Made by a program: the position numbers and the translations under genes. A stretch of 27,588 bases of DNA from Welwitschia mirabilis (taxonomy: Eukaryota > Gnetophyta > Gnetopsida > Welwitschiales): assembly GCA_051453625.1 (NCBI GenBank), contig JBOZIK010000001.1:128516346-128543933 (forward strand), in the 5' to 3' direction. This document shows positions 1 through 10,102 of this stretch, in pieces. The notes beneath the pieces are model-generated. The model saw only the letters and a list, made by a program, of their open reading frames with translations, was not told the DNA's origin and searched no databases. Each line of letters opens with the position of its first letter. Within the stretch, counting starts at the first letter, position 1.

Positions 1-1448
1 CATTATGCTAAGTATCAGATCATGCCTGAAATGCCTCCAATTATGCCAAGAATTATATGTTTTTATGATCATCTTGTCATCTCTCCATACTCAGTAGAGT
101 TACATCTAAACCTGTATAAATGTCCTACAAAAGTACTCCAAATACACCATCAAATTCCTACAAATTAGCAGTACAACAATGTTAACTAAAAAACTAGTAA
201 TAAAGAAATTACAACTACATTATGCACATTTAATATGTCATAATATATTTTATTAGTTACATAAAAAGATATGATTCTTTAATAAAACATTTTATGAATA
301 GTTTTGATGCTTTATTAATAGTAATTAATTATAGAATTTTGATTTAATAGATAAATAAATACTTTTGGAGTTTATTTCATCTTAATAAAAGACATTTTAT
401 TAATTAAGAAAAAGTACATTATTTTATGTTTTATTGTTTAATGCTTTATTAAATCATGTTTTGTCCCAATACCTACAACATAAGAATGTTAATTGGAGTA
501 ACTATTTCATATCTACTATGAGATTATCATATGTTTTAGAAAGAAATAAACTTAAACAAAGGGAATTTAGTTACTTAATGTGACTATGAAAACCCAACGA
601 ATCTCAATAATAGTCACTAGGATTTCCTACATTAGTATGTTACACACCTAGTTTTAATAAGGTAAGCAATAATAGCAATAAAAGTAAAAATAGAAATATG
701 CCACTAGTACGCATTTTTCACTTATTTTATACTCAAGAAAAAAAAATTTGTAAAAATTGAAGACAACATAAGTCATTATGGATATGAAAACCATACATTG
801 TTCATTAATAAATTTGAATAATAATATGAAACAATTATTTAAAAGTTATTAATAAACAATGTACAATTAAAAGTATGAAATAGATTACACTATAGAAAAT
901 TTTAATACTATTTAAATCTCTAGATTTATTGAACATTATCTTGTTTAACATGGGTTTACCATCATCCTTGAGTATGAATCAAAGTAATAATTATAATCCA
1001 AAGCTTACTTTGACATTGACATCATTCATTATGAGGTTAATAATGATATTTTATAATTTAATACTACCATTATACTTAATTCAATCACTTAGTACATTAA
1101 GAACATATGTCATACCAATACTACCTATACTAGAACTAATCTTTAACCCCCTTATAATGCCTTAAGAAAATCCTTTACATTACCTTATACAAATTCCTTA
1201 ATGAAATCTAATAATAAAATCAAGATAAACAACTTTACCATTCTACTTATAAGAACATACAATTACGAAAATAAATCTAATATAATAAGATTATATAAAA
1301 AACTTTAAAACATAGAATATTTCTATTATATCTTAATGAGGACAAACTTTAAATTACATTAACTTTTAAGGAGGATAAATCTATGATGGATCATTAGTGT
1401 TTTCATCTAAGCTATATGTATAGGTAACAAAATGTTTAACTCTTATTC
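1..1448. other. AT-rich DNA, no gene recognised
   Basis: No coding frame here resembles a known family. The longest open stretch (929-1165, +) is 78 codons, begins at a TTG, and is a run of hydrophobic and Ser/Thr residues typical of translated AT-rich DNA. The only clear structure is the inverted repeat at 794-863. Because a decayed gypsy gag follows at about 1449, part of this stretch may be the 5' untranslated region or LTR of that element. I could not find a primer-binding site or LTR edge to prove it. Confidence 0.5.
794..863. repeat. Inverted repeat, 18-bp arms
   Basis: The left arm (794-811, TACATTGTTCATTAATAA) and right arm (846-863, TTATTAATAAACAATGTA) are reverse complements with one mismatch, around a 34-base AT-rich spacer. 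The outermost bases TACATTG/CAATGTA are fully paired. The structure could be a very small MITE-like remnant or a chance hairpin favoured by base composition. No flanking target-site duplication was seen. Confidence 0.6.
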
Positions 1449-1860
1449 TCATTTTATGACATGGCCATTGATAATCCCATAACACATCTAATAGAGTTTT
1501 AAAACACGTTATGATTCCTAGCCCTTGCAACTAAAGATAAAATAAAGATGATTGCATTATGGACAATACTTAAAGATAAGGTAAACATGTGGTTATAAAT
1601 CCTATAAAATTTAATGCAATCTTCAGAGGCATTCATGAATGTCTTCATGAAGAATTTTATTTTTGATGCCAAACTATATATCCTAAGGAAATAACTAATG
1701 TGTTATTAATGAAAGCCTAAGAAGAACTATGAGAAAGAATATGAGCAATTTCATTGACTCTATTAATGTAATCATCATCATAGATTTCAATTTCCTTAAC
1801 TACTACAATCTTGTATTAAGAACTTAAATAAACATATAAGAAAATATTTTGATTTTTTAG
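1449..1860 (+). pseudogene. gag: Decayed Ty3/gypsy gag (Tat/Athila-like)
   Basis: Gag would form the virus-like particle of an LTR retrotransposon. One reading frame (1461 onward, no frameshift for about 390 bases) carries the family landmarks in order. DNPITHLIEF is at 1470-1499. LKDKVNMWL, the strongly conserved LKDKA-x-WL segment, is at 1569-1595. SSEAFMNVFMKNF follows, then KKNYEKEYEQF in the position of the family's E-S-x-Y-x-x-WE-R-F block. HHH and LNKHIRKIF stand where the C-P-H-H-G and L-T-P-x-x-R-Q-F blocks are expected. At least eight in-frame stops interrupt it, most explicable by C-to-T or G-to-A change from Trp, Gln or Arg codons. It is dead. No protease or polymerase follows before the LTR that begins at 2255, so the element is truncated or interrupted there. 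The gypsy assignment is firm; the branch within it is an inference from motif style. Confidence 0.72.
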
Positions 1861-2254
1861 TGTGAAGAAACATGTTAAATAAAAGTCTTGAAGAACCTTA
1901 TTAATATTCTACAGGAATTAGTTAATTAAAGTAAAACATGATTAAGAAGACTAGAAAACAAGTATCATTTGCTTTATAAAAAGCTAAAATGATAAAGAAG
2001 ATTGAAGAAATGATAAAAAATATAATGAGTGTGATGTTAATATACTTAAAATGAGTATCAACCTACTACACATAAAAACTTTTGCAACTCCAATATAAGT
2101 CTATAATGCTACCACAACTAGTCTCATAATAGATTAAATTGTTATACCACAAATACAATAGGAATAAATAATCATTTACTTAGTAACTATTAGGAACTCA
2201 AATTTGCATTTTCTTTATAAAAAAATAGATATGTACCTATGATGGTTAAGGAAA
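1861..2254. other. Unassigned, possibly gag 3' part
   Basis: The frame of the preceding gag relic becomes unreadable here. Lysine-rich A-runs at about 1970-2020 would suit the basic C-terminal part of a gag, but no zinc knuckle (C-x2-C-x4-H-x4-C) could be found. The stretch ends exactly where the large LTR begins. Confidence 0.3.
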
Positions 2255-2748
2255 TGACACATCTATATTTTTCAAGTCCATGGATTTAGATTAAAAACTA
2301 AATTAAAATAATTTTATTATTATAAAGTCTACAAGCTAATGTAGTTATTGTATTTGTATTCTATAAAATTTTATGCTTAAAAGTTATTCATGTTGTATCA
2401 GGTATAATATTATTTTGTTGTAGTAATCCTTAGTAATTATGATCTTAAATAGCAAAGTTAGTGGTTTTGATAGTGGGTAAATTAATGGATTACATTAATA
2501 TTATTTTTTGTTATGAAATTATTACACCATCTTTTATTTCACTTGGTAAAATATATATATTATTATTATGTGATGGTTCTTTCGATTTCTTATTTTAATG
2601 AAAAATAATATTATTTGATATATTAAGCAATAAATAACTAGACATGTAATGATGAGGTGTTATGTAACCTCCACCATCGTAACCATCCTCCTTTATGATG
2701 TTTTATCTTCATATTCTCATGATCCTTCACATTTTATGAAACCTCAAT

Positions 2749-2756
2749 TATAAATA
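2749..2756 (+). promoter_or_regulatory. LTR promoter TATA box
   Basis: TATAAATA is followed by GGATCCTCCTTCTCC. The same box in the same context lies in the right LTR at 13193-13200. It sits about 500 bp into the LTR, marking the probable U3/R boundary, with transcription expected some 25-35 bases downstream. Conservation in both copies supports the call. Confidence 0.65.
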
Positions 2757-3121
2757 GGATCCTCCTTCTCCTTTTTACTCACTTTTATTTTTGGAGAATC
2801 CTTTACTACTAAACCTTGGAGGTTGGATAACCCTTTGAACCTTTAAGCCTTGGAATCTTTAAGAATTCTTAAATCTTTATTTTAAGTTGGGTATGGTTTC
2901 CATTTAATATTGCATACTTATTTGGCTTTTTTCTTGCATGCATTTCTTTATGCATTTATGTTTTATACATTTCTTACAAAAATTAAAAAGACGTTAGAGT
3001 GGCATATTATTGGTACTTGAACAAATGAATTCTTGATTTGAAATTCTAGTTTTTACTACATTCTCATGGAAATATTCATAAATTTATATTCTTGTTGAAG
3101 ATATTCATTCAACAATACATC

Positions 3122-3871
3122 NNNNNNNNNNNNNNNNNNNNNNNNNNNNNNNNNNNNNNNNNNNNNNNNNNNNNNNNNNNNNNNNNNNNNNNNNNNNNNN
3201 NNNNNNNNNNNNNNNNNNNNNNNNNNNNNNNNNNNNNNNNNNNNNNNNNNNNNNNNNNNNNNNNNNNNNNNNNNNNNNNNNNNNNNNNNNNNNNNNNNNN
3301 NNNNNNNNNNNNNNNNNNNNNNNNNNNNNNNNNNNNNNNNNNNNNNNNNNNNNNNNNNNNNNNNNNNNNNNNNNNNNNNNNNNNNNNNNNNNNNNNNNNN
3401 NNNNNNNNNNNNNNNNNNNNNNNNNNNNNNNNNNNNNNNNNNNNNNNNNNNNNNNNNNNNNNNNNNNNNNNNNNNNNNNNNNNNNNNNNNNNNNNNNNNN
3501 NNNNNNNNNNNNNNNNNNNNNNNNNNNNNNNNNNNNNNNNNNNNNNNNNNNNNNNNNNNNNNNNNNNNNNNNNNNNNNNNNNNNNNNNNNNNNNNNNNNN
3601 NNNNNNNNNNNNNNNNNNNNNNNNNNNNNNNNNNNNNNNNNNNNNNNNNNNNNNNNNNNNNNNNNNNNNNNNNNNNNNNNNNNNNNNNNNNNNNNNNNNN
3701 NNNNNNNNNNNNNNNNNNNNNNNNNNNNNNNNNNNNNNNNNNNNNNNNNNNNNNNNNNNNNNNNNNNNNNNNNNNNNNNNNNNNNNNNNNNNNNNNNNNN
3801 NNNNNNNNNNNNNNNNNNNNNNNNNNNNNNNNNNNNNNNNNNNNNNNNNNNNNNNNNNNNNNNNNNNNNNN
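3122..3871. other. Assembly gap, 750 N
   Basis: No sequence is available. Comparison with the right LTR (13556 to about 13611) predicts only about 55 bases of ordinary LTR here. The estimated gap is therefore far longer than the homologous interval and adjoins the short-unit tandem array. Confidence 0.98.
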
Positions 3872-3885
3872 TGAAAAGTGAGAAT

Positions 3886-4072
3886 CCATAGATTGTCAAA
3901 TGAGGTAGTGGAATTGACTGATTCATTAATTATAACATAGATCATGAAATGAGGTAGTGGGCTCTATAGATTTCTAAATAAAGTAGTGGAGTAAGAGAAT
4001 ATATTATGAAAAATCCAAAGATTGCCAAGAGAGGTAGTGGACCCCATAGATCACCAAATGAGATAGTGGAGG
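3886..4072 (+). repeat. LTR minisatellite, about 26-bp core
   Basis: Five degenerate units share the core CCATAGAT-xx-CCAAATGAGGTAGTGG, starting near 3886, 3936, 3964, 4014 and 4044. Spacers of up to about 25 bases separate some of them. The same five-unit array occurs in the other LTR (13612-13785), so it was present before the two LTR copies diverged. The array directly follows the 750-N gap, as expected if repeat number defeated assembly. Confidence 0.75.
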
Positions 4073-5058
4073 AAAGTAAAAAAAATATTGTGATGAAAAA
4101 TATTTGAAAAAATTGTTATTTTCTTATATCAGATCCATGATATTATCCTTTTGAAATCCTTGATATTATCATTATTTCTTGTCTTACTAAAATCTTAAGA
4201 CTTGATATCTTAAACTTGCCTTACTTAGATCATACTGGGAGTAGTGAATGTTTTATAATTTTCATTCCATAATTTTTGTATAATAGGTGGAAAAACTAGA
4301 GCTTGATTACTGAGGAGGGAAAAGAAAGGATGAGATTATATTTTCCATTTTATGTTAATAAATTATTTGGAGTGAGACTTGTATACCTATAGAAAATTTT
4401 GAATTCCTCTGTATTATAATTATCTTGAAAATACATTTAATATTGGATTATGTACATCTTTCTTGAGATATTATTTCAAAGAAGTATGAACTTTGACTAT
4501 GCATCTCTTGCAAAAATTTCTTGAGAATTTATCTTGAAATGAAATCTTTAGTTCTTTATGAATCTTGAAATTTTTAGTAATTGTGATCTTCGGAATACCT
4601 TTTAAAATTGAATCATGCATAATTTTGGTTATAACTATGAATATGTAATCATAGATGTGATTGATTTCCTAGTTTAAAATATTTTTATTTCCATTATCAT
4701 TTTACTTATAAGAAATTACATATAACTTGATAGTATAAATCATGATATTATATAATTATTATATTTTCAAAAATGTAATTAGATAATCATTAATCTACTA
4801 TCTCTTATAGTAGGTTATTTCTATTCATGAAAATATGGAACAATTAAGGTATTATGGAGGAGAAGATTACATTAGAGAGAGTTATTATTAAAGGAAGTTA
4901 TAAATACTTAAGATGGACATTATAGAGCTAAATTTTATATTGAAAACATGGTTAATCATAATTTATGTAGATGATATAGGGGAAGGATAAGGACTTAACC
5001 TTTTGATAAATACGTAATGTTTGTAAATTTTAAAGTTAAGAATATGGGCATTACATTT

Positions 5059-5071
5059 TTGTATTAGAGCC
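5059..5071 (+). other. Primer-binding site, initiator Met tRNA
   Basis: TTGTATTAGAGCC matches the standard plant TGGTATCAGAGCC complement of the initiator tRNA 3' end, with two changes (G to T, C to T). It lies three bases after the LTR end CA, the usual spacing for this group, and fixes the element on the + strand. Confidence 0.8.
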
Positions 5072-6399
5072 TGGGTCATGATTTCACAAGGAATGATTAT
5101 GGTTTCCTTAAGTAAAATTGGTGTTAAAATTCTAAAAGTGTTAACATCAAGATCAAGTTTATGAGGTTGGAAAATAGTGAGCTATTTTCTTAAGTTTTAG
5201 ACTTTTAAGCTAGAATAAATTCCTAATTTTGGTTATGCTATGATTACCTCTTACCTAAATTTTATAACAACATTGGAATTTGTTTTAGAGCTCTATTTCC
5301 AGAGAATTAATTACCTTAGCTACTTAGAGGATTTCTTGGAATGAATACATGTAAAGAAAAAATTAAATGAATCTTACCTTTACAATCCAAGGTGGTTGAG
5401 ATTGTAATATTTCATCATTGGAAATCATCTCTAGCTCTAAAATTCTCTTCTATGCAAGAAAGGTCTATACCATAATACTACTAAGTTATTTCATTCACTG
5501 TTCTTGTTACATTCATAGACACATAAGCTAAAATAAATCAGAGTTAAAGAATGATAATATGAAAGAAATTTGTAGTTCATACATGTGTACAAAAAAAATG
5601 AGCAAGTCAGAAGGAAAAAATAGTGGATACATGTAAAATAATGCAGGGCCTTACCTATAAAAGTTGAGTATGTTTCTGTAACATATCTCTTTTGGAGTGC
5701 TATTATGGTCAAGTTATTCATTATTACTTTAATGATTATTTTGGTTATAATAGTTAAGAAGAGGAGTAATTTCCTTAGATGATTACTTTTCTGTCCTATA
5801 AATAGAAGAAGAAATTTCACCCAAGAAGATGTGATTCATTCTTCATAATAAAGATACATTAGCTAGTTAGATTTAGAGATGTTTAGGATTTGGAAGAAAG
5901 AATTTACTAAATAAAGACTCCATTTTTTAGATGGTTAAATCAAGGAAATTAATGAATAGAATAACATATTCATTTGTAATGTACTCCTCTCATCTATTAT
6001 TACTCTAGCCATTTCCCTTTTTCTGCATTTACTTTACTTGTTTAAATGTAGAGATGTGGTTTAGGCAAAAACTTTTAAGAATTTTCTCTAATGCATCTCT
6101 TACTTTCTTCTAATTCTTTTCAAGTAATATCTGCTGGAGAAACCAGAAATAGAGCACAACAGTAGACTTCTCTAGTTTTGGGTTGTCAGAGAAGGGAATT
6201 TCTCCAAAGTCAATTGGTCTTGAGGAATTGTTAACATACCACTAGGTTAAGATCATAACTTTTTAATAGTGCTAAAAGTCAAGAGAAAATTTAAGCCTGT
6301 CTATTGCTCATATGAGTAGTGTTCAGTTTTTATTATTAGTACCCTTGTTGAATAAGTTTATATAAAAAAGTTAAATTTTAGATCATGGAAAGAAAGAGT
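5072..6399. other. Element interior, unassigned
   Basis: This follows the primer-binding site, where a leader and gag would be expected. I found no gag motif or zinc knuckle on the + strand. The longest open stretch is 109 codons on the - strand (5491-5820), rich in Phe, Leu, Ile and Tyr, with no motif I recognise. It is most likely chance. Confidence 0.4.
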
Positions 6400-6760
6400 G
6401 TAAGTACCAATGAGAGGGTCTCAAACATAACAAGATTTTTATAGATGAAAAATGGGATATGAATACATCATAAGGAGTTATGAAATAATACCATACTTAT
6501 ATAGAGTAGAAGTAGATATTTATTGATAACTTTTTTATCACACGACTACTATCAAGATTTGGCACATAAAATATTAGCCCAAGAGGAAGTGTAAAATAAG
6601 AACCATTTAGATAACTAATATGTTTCTATCCTTTTCAGGAAACGAGAAGATGCCATTAATAGATCCAATGATTTCAATATTAAATGTTTTATGGATTTCA
6701 TTATAAAGGGAAACTATTAGATCCCATGAAATATATGGCAAAGGAGTATCTCCCTTGCTT
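6400..6760 (-). pseudogene. Gypsy integrase relic, antisense
   Basis: Integrase inserts retroelement cDNA into the genome. On the - strand, the segment ending near 6680 reads IIGSINGIF and then DRNILVI, matching the start of the gypsy integrase core (GP-I-N, then a hydrophobic I-L-V strand). After a one-base frame shift it reads LSKWF (6600-6620), the block that follows that strand in Athila/Tat-type integrases. KYGII with LL downstream (about 6480-6500) fits the R-Y/F-G-I-P-x-x-L-I block. Stops are frequent and the catalytic acidic residues cannot be placed. It runs opposite to the surrounding LTR element, so it should be a nested fragment of another gypsy element or an inverted piece. The similarity is short and judged by eye, so confidence is moderate. 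Confidence 0.45.
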
Positions 6761-9649
6761 TATAAAATGGGAATTACAATAGTAATAAGCAATAATTTCA
6801 ATATCATCTCATGCACTATAACAAAGCTCTATAATTAAAAATTTCTTTTAGTAAGTAATGCCATAGTCATTAGACTTATTTTCTTCCATATTCAGTGGCA
6901 TTAAAAGAAAGGTGGACTTTAATAAAACCTAACATGAATCTAATTTTTTCATGTACTATCTGTAGTGAACTATAAGGTTTTGCATAAGAGTTTTTTTCTT
7001 GATGAATGATGTGGGTGCCATCTCAATGTGTAATTTGGTGAAAGAAATTTTCAAATTAAGAAGGTAAGCATTCATTGTAAGGGCTTAAATAAAATTTACT
7101 AATGTTGTTACAACTTCTTCATTAAAATGAGGTGCTTAAAGTCTTAAAGATTAGAAGACCAAGAAGACCTTACAATTACTTAATAACCTAATGAAATTAA
7201 ACTTGAATTATGGGAGACATTTTCTCCAATGGTATTTTGGAGGCCAAACTCTTAAAGAAAGGCTTGTATCTACTACATTATTTAAGGCATTTATTTATAA
7301 GAAGGGAAGGGTACAAAGATTTTTAAGGTATCCAATGGAGTGAAAAATTTTCAAGCCTCAAGAAATTATAAAATTCTCTCAAGCAAGATAAATTCCTAAA
7401 TGAGAGCTTGTATCATTCATTATTGTTAGAGGAGTTAATTTCTATGACTTATTTCTTAAGGATTGTCAACTATTATTTGTGCATAACTTACCAAAACCAA
7501 ATATTAAGCTTCTCAAAATAATATCCACTAGGGAGAGCCAATAAAATTAGTCATGATTAGAGTGATAATTTTATGATTACTTGATGATTTTGAAATTTGA
7601 AATGCAAGTATTATCTTCTTCAATCTAATCTATTTTTGTATATTAGTGGGATTAAAGAATAGACAAAGTTATAACTACTCTTCTTATTACTTCCCTTGTT
7701 CTCTTTAAATCATAATATCATTTTGTCCTTCAACAAGTATTATACAAACATCATGTCATTTTTCCAGTGAAGAAGAATGTACACAAACTCACCCTCAGTT
7801 TGACCTGCTAGAGGAACACTTTATCCATCCTATTAATAATGGTTTTTAGGTGAAAATAATCATCACTATTTTTATCGATATATTTATGTCTTATGTTTGT
7901 ACCTTATTAGATAATATCCATTGTAATTTTCAATTATAAGAGGACATTACTGAGAAGGTTTATGTATCTATTTTTGTCATTTTATGTTAACATCTCATTA
8001 TAGTATCTGCTAAATCTTTCTCTAGCCTCTTAGTGCATGAATTCCTAAATGGGTTAGCATCTTGAAGGGTAGATGCCAAATAATATGGAATTTGCTCTTG
8101 TTTATCCTCAATTCCTTTTGCTCTGATAAATAATTGTGATAGTTTAAATACTTCCTATTCTTCCAATCTCTACTTTCTTTACCATCTATAATGTAATTGA
8201 GGTTGTTTTAATATCTAACATAGATCTTATAATCTCAGTTCTCTCTATATGGAATTTTTCATTTAAGGAATTTCTTTTCTATGGTTGGAAAACTAGTACT
8301 CACTGACTCTGTGTTTTCAAATTTATGTTAAGGCTTACTGTTGCAAGAATATTTTTAAGTAGTGAATGAAAATTAGATGATATTTTCTGTACTTCATATT
8401 TTAGCAATTCTAAGAATGATGATAATTTCAAGAATAGCTTAGGTTATAAGAACTAGTAATCCAATCAATGTCATAATTATTTGAAAATGATGATTACCAA
8501 AAAGTCTTTAGAACAAAGGTTCATTTTGAACATGGAAACCAAGATCATCATTTCCAACTAAAATTTTCATGTGCACTAAAAAAAATCATCTACAAATTCA
8601 TTTTTCTATGCTCTAAAATATCATAAGTTGATCCCTTCTTCATCTTCTCCCCTATTGCCCACTTATCCTTTTCTGGCTAACTCTTCTGTTTGGGCATGCT
8701 CTCCTGTTTTGTATCATCATCTTTTCTTTTAATTTCCTCTACTTGAAAATTTTACTTAAAAGCCAATAATCCTATAAAAGATAATTCTAACATACTCTCC
8801 ATTTCCCTAAATTAAAAATACATCTCAAGAAGTGTGGTTCCCATAAATTGATTATAGTTAAAATCCCTCTTCAAAATCACTTAATAAATCTTTCTTCCAA
8901 CATTAATTTATAATTTTTCTATACATGAATACTCATATAAATGAACTTAATAAGCTTTTGTTTAAGACCGCTTGAGATTTTCTTTCTTATAATATATTTT
9001 AGCATTCTCTCTATATTTCTTGAATCTTGATTCTATAATTAGTTTTAGATCAGTTTCATGATCTTAAATATCATAGTTATAGACATGAAAGACATCATTC
9101 AATATTGTTCTTATTGATCTCTGAGCATTTTAATCCATCCATCTATTTCCTCTTAATAGATTTATTTTGAATACATGTATATTATAAAATTGAAAGGGAA
9201 ATAGAGAAGCTCAAATAAGGATGGATATAAGTAAGGTTAATATCCCTTTACTTTAAAATATTTTTCTCCCTACTCAACATGTGTAATGTAACAGATAAGT
9301 TAAATCTAGTGCTGAAGAAAATTCCAATTTAAGATCTAGTATTTTACTAATTAAAATATTGTTTATAGATGATAATTTAATGGAATACCACATAAAAATG
9401 AAGCATAAAGTTTTTAGTAGAAGTCCTAATGTAAGAGTGTTTCAGTTCCAGCATTAGCATGCAAGTATTTATAAATTTACCTTAAAGATGATGTTAATGA
9501 AAATGCTTTAAAAAGTTGATATATTAATATTGTAATGGAATTAATAACCTAGTTTTATTGGTGATTGATGGCTTTGTCAAAATATATGCATGAGGATTCT
9601 AAATTAATAAAAAATGCTAGAAATTTAACTAAATTAATAAACCCTAAAT
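6761..9649. other. Element interior, mostly unassigned
   Basis: No full domain was recognised on either strand. On the - strand, 7990-8154 is open for about 55 codons and has gag-like composition (for example AKGIEDKQEQIPYYLASTLQ). Upstream codons in that frame also read sensibly apart from stops. This may be gag of the same antisense gypsy fragment as the integrase relic at 6400-6760, but I could not confirm a family. Isolated D-D and zinc-knuckle-like matches on the - strand (about 7770-7870) are spaced wrongly for gag-pol and were not called. Confidence 0.35.
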
Positions 9650-10102
9650 NNNNNNNNNNNNNNNNNNNNNNNNNNNNNNNNNNNNNNNNNNNNNNNNNNN
9701 NNNNNNNNNNNNNNNNNNNNNNNNNNNNNNNNNNNNNNNNNNNNNNNNNNNNNNNNNNNNNNNNNNNNNNNNNNNNNNNNNNNNNNNNNNNNNNNNNNNN
9801 NNNNNNNNNNNNNNNNNNNNNNNNNNNNNNNNNNNNNNNNNNNNNNNNNNNNNNNNNNNNNNNNNNNNNNNNNNNNNNNNNNNNNNNNNNNNNNNNNNNN
9901 NNNNNNNNNNNNNNNNNNNNNNNNNNNNNNNNNNNNNNNNNNNNNNNNNNNNNNNNNNNNNNNNNNNNNNNNNNNNNNNNNNNNNNNNNNNNNNNNNNNN
10001 NNNNNNNNNNNNNNNNNNNNNNNNNNNNNNNNNNNNNNNNNNNNNNNNNNNNNNNNNNNNNNNNNNNNNNNNNNNNNNNNNNNNNNNNNNNNNNNNNNNN
10101 NN
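9650..10102. other. Assembly gap, 453 N
   Basis: A run of 453 N inside the large LTR element. Open frames that appear to span it are artefacts of the unknown bases. Confidence 0.98.

Larger units (their letters stand above)
2255..5055 (+). repeat. 5' LTR
   Basis: It begins TGACACATCT and ends GGGCATTACA, directly before a primer-binding site. It aligns over its readable length with 12748-14766 (LTR positions about 46 to the end) and with 12316-12647 (LTR positions 1 to about 330). By eye identity is roughly 85-90%, indicating an old insertion or different copies. It contains a TATA box (2749-2756), a short-unit tandem array (3886-4072) and a 750-N gap. Without the gap excess the LTR would be about 2.1 kb, like the right copy. 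Confidence 0.85.

Noticed and set aside
929-1165. 78-codon + strand frame, hydrophobic, Leu/Ile/Thr-rich
   Set aside because: It starts at TTG, has low-complexity composition expected from AT-rich DNA and no motif.
3056-3945. Open frames of 260-278 codons on both strands across the first N run
   Set aside because: They consist almost wholly of unknown bases and are artefacts of the gap.
4948-4985. Reads as LIIIYVDDIG, like a copia reverse transcriptase catalytic block
   Set aside because: It lies inside the LTR near its end. The matching position in the other LTR (about 14663-14700) has a different reading with a stop, and there is no RT sequence around it. It is a chance match.
5491-5820. 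109-codon - strand frame, possibly a membrane protein
   Set aside because: It is rich in Phe, Leu, Ile and Tyr as expected by composition, lies just inside a retroelement, and shows no recognisable domain. It is noted only in the interior entry.
7770-7870. Antisense D-D followed by MDKVF, and a nearby TEGEF, like gypsy RT and RNase H
   Set aside because: The spacing between the two is about 60 bases instead of several hundred, and the motif interior does not fit. Probably chance.
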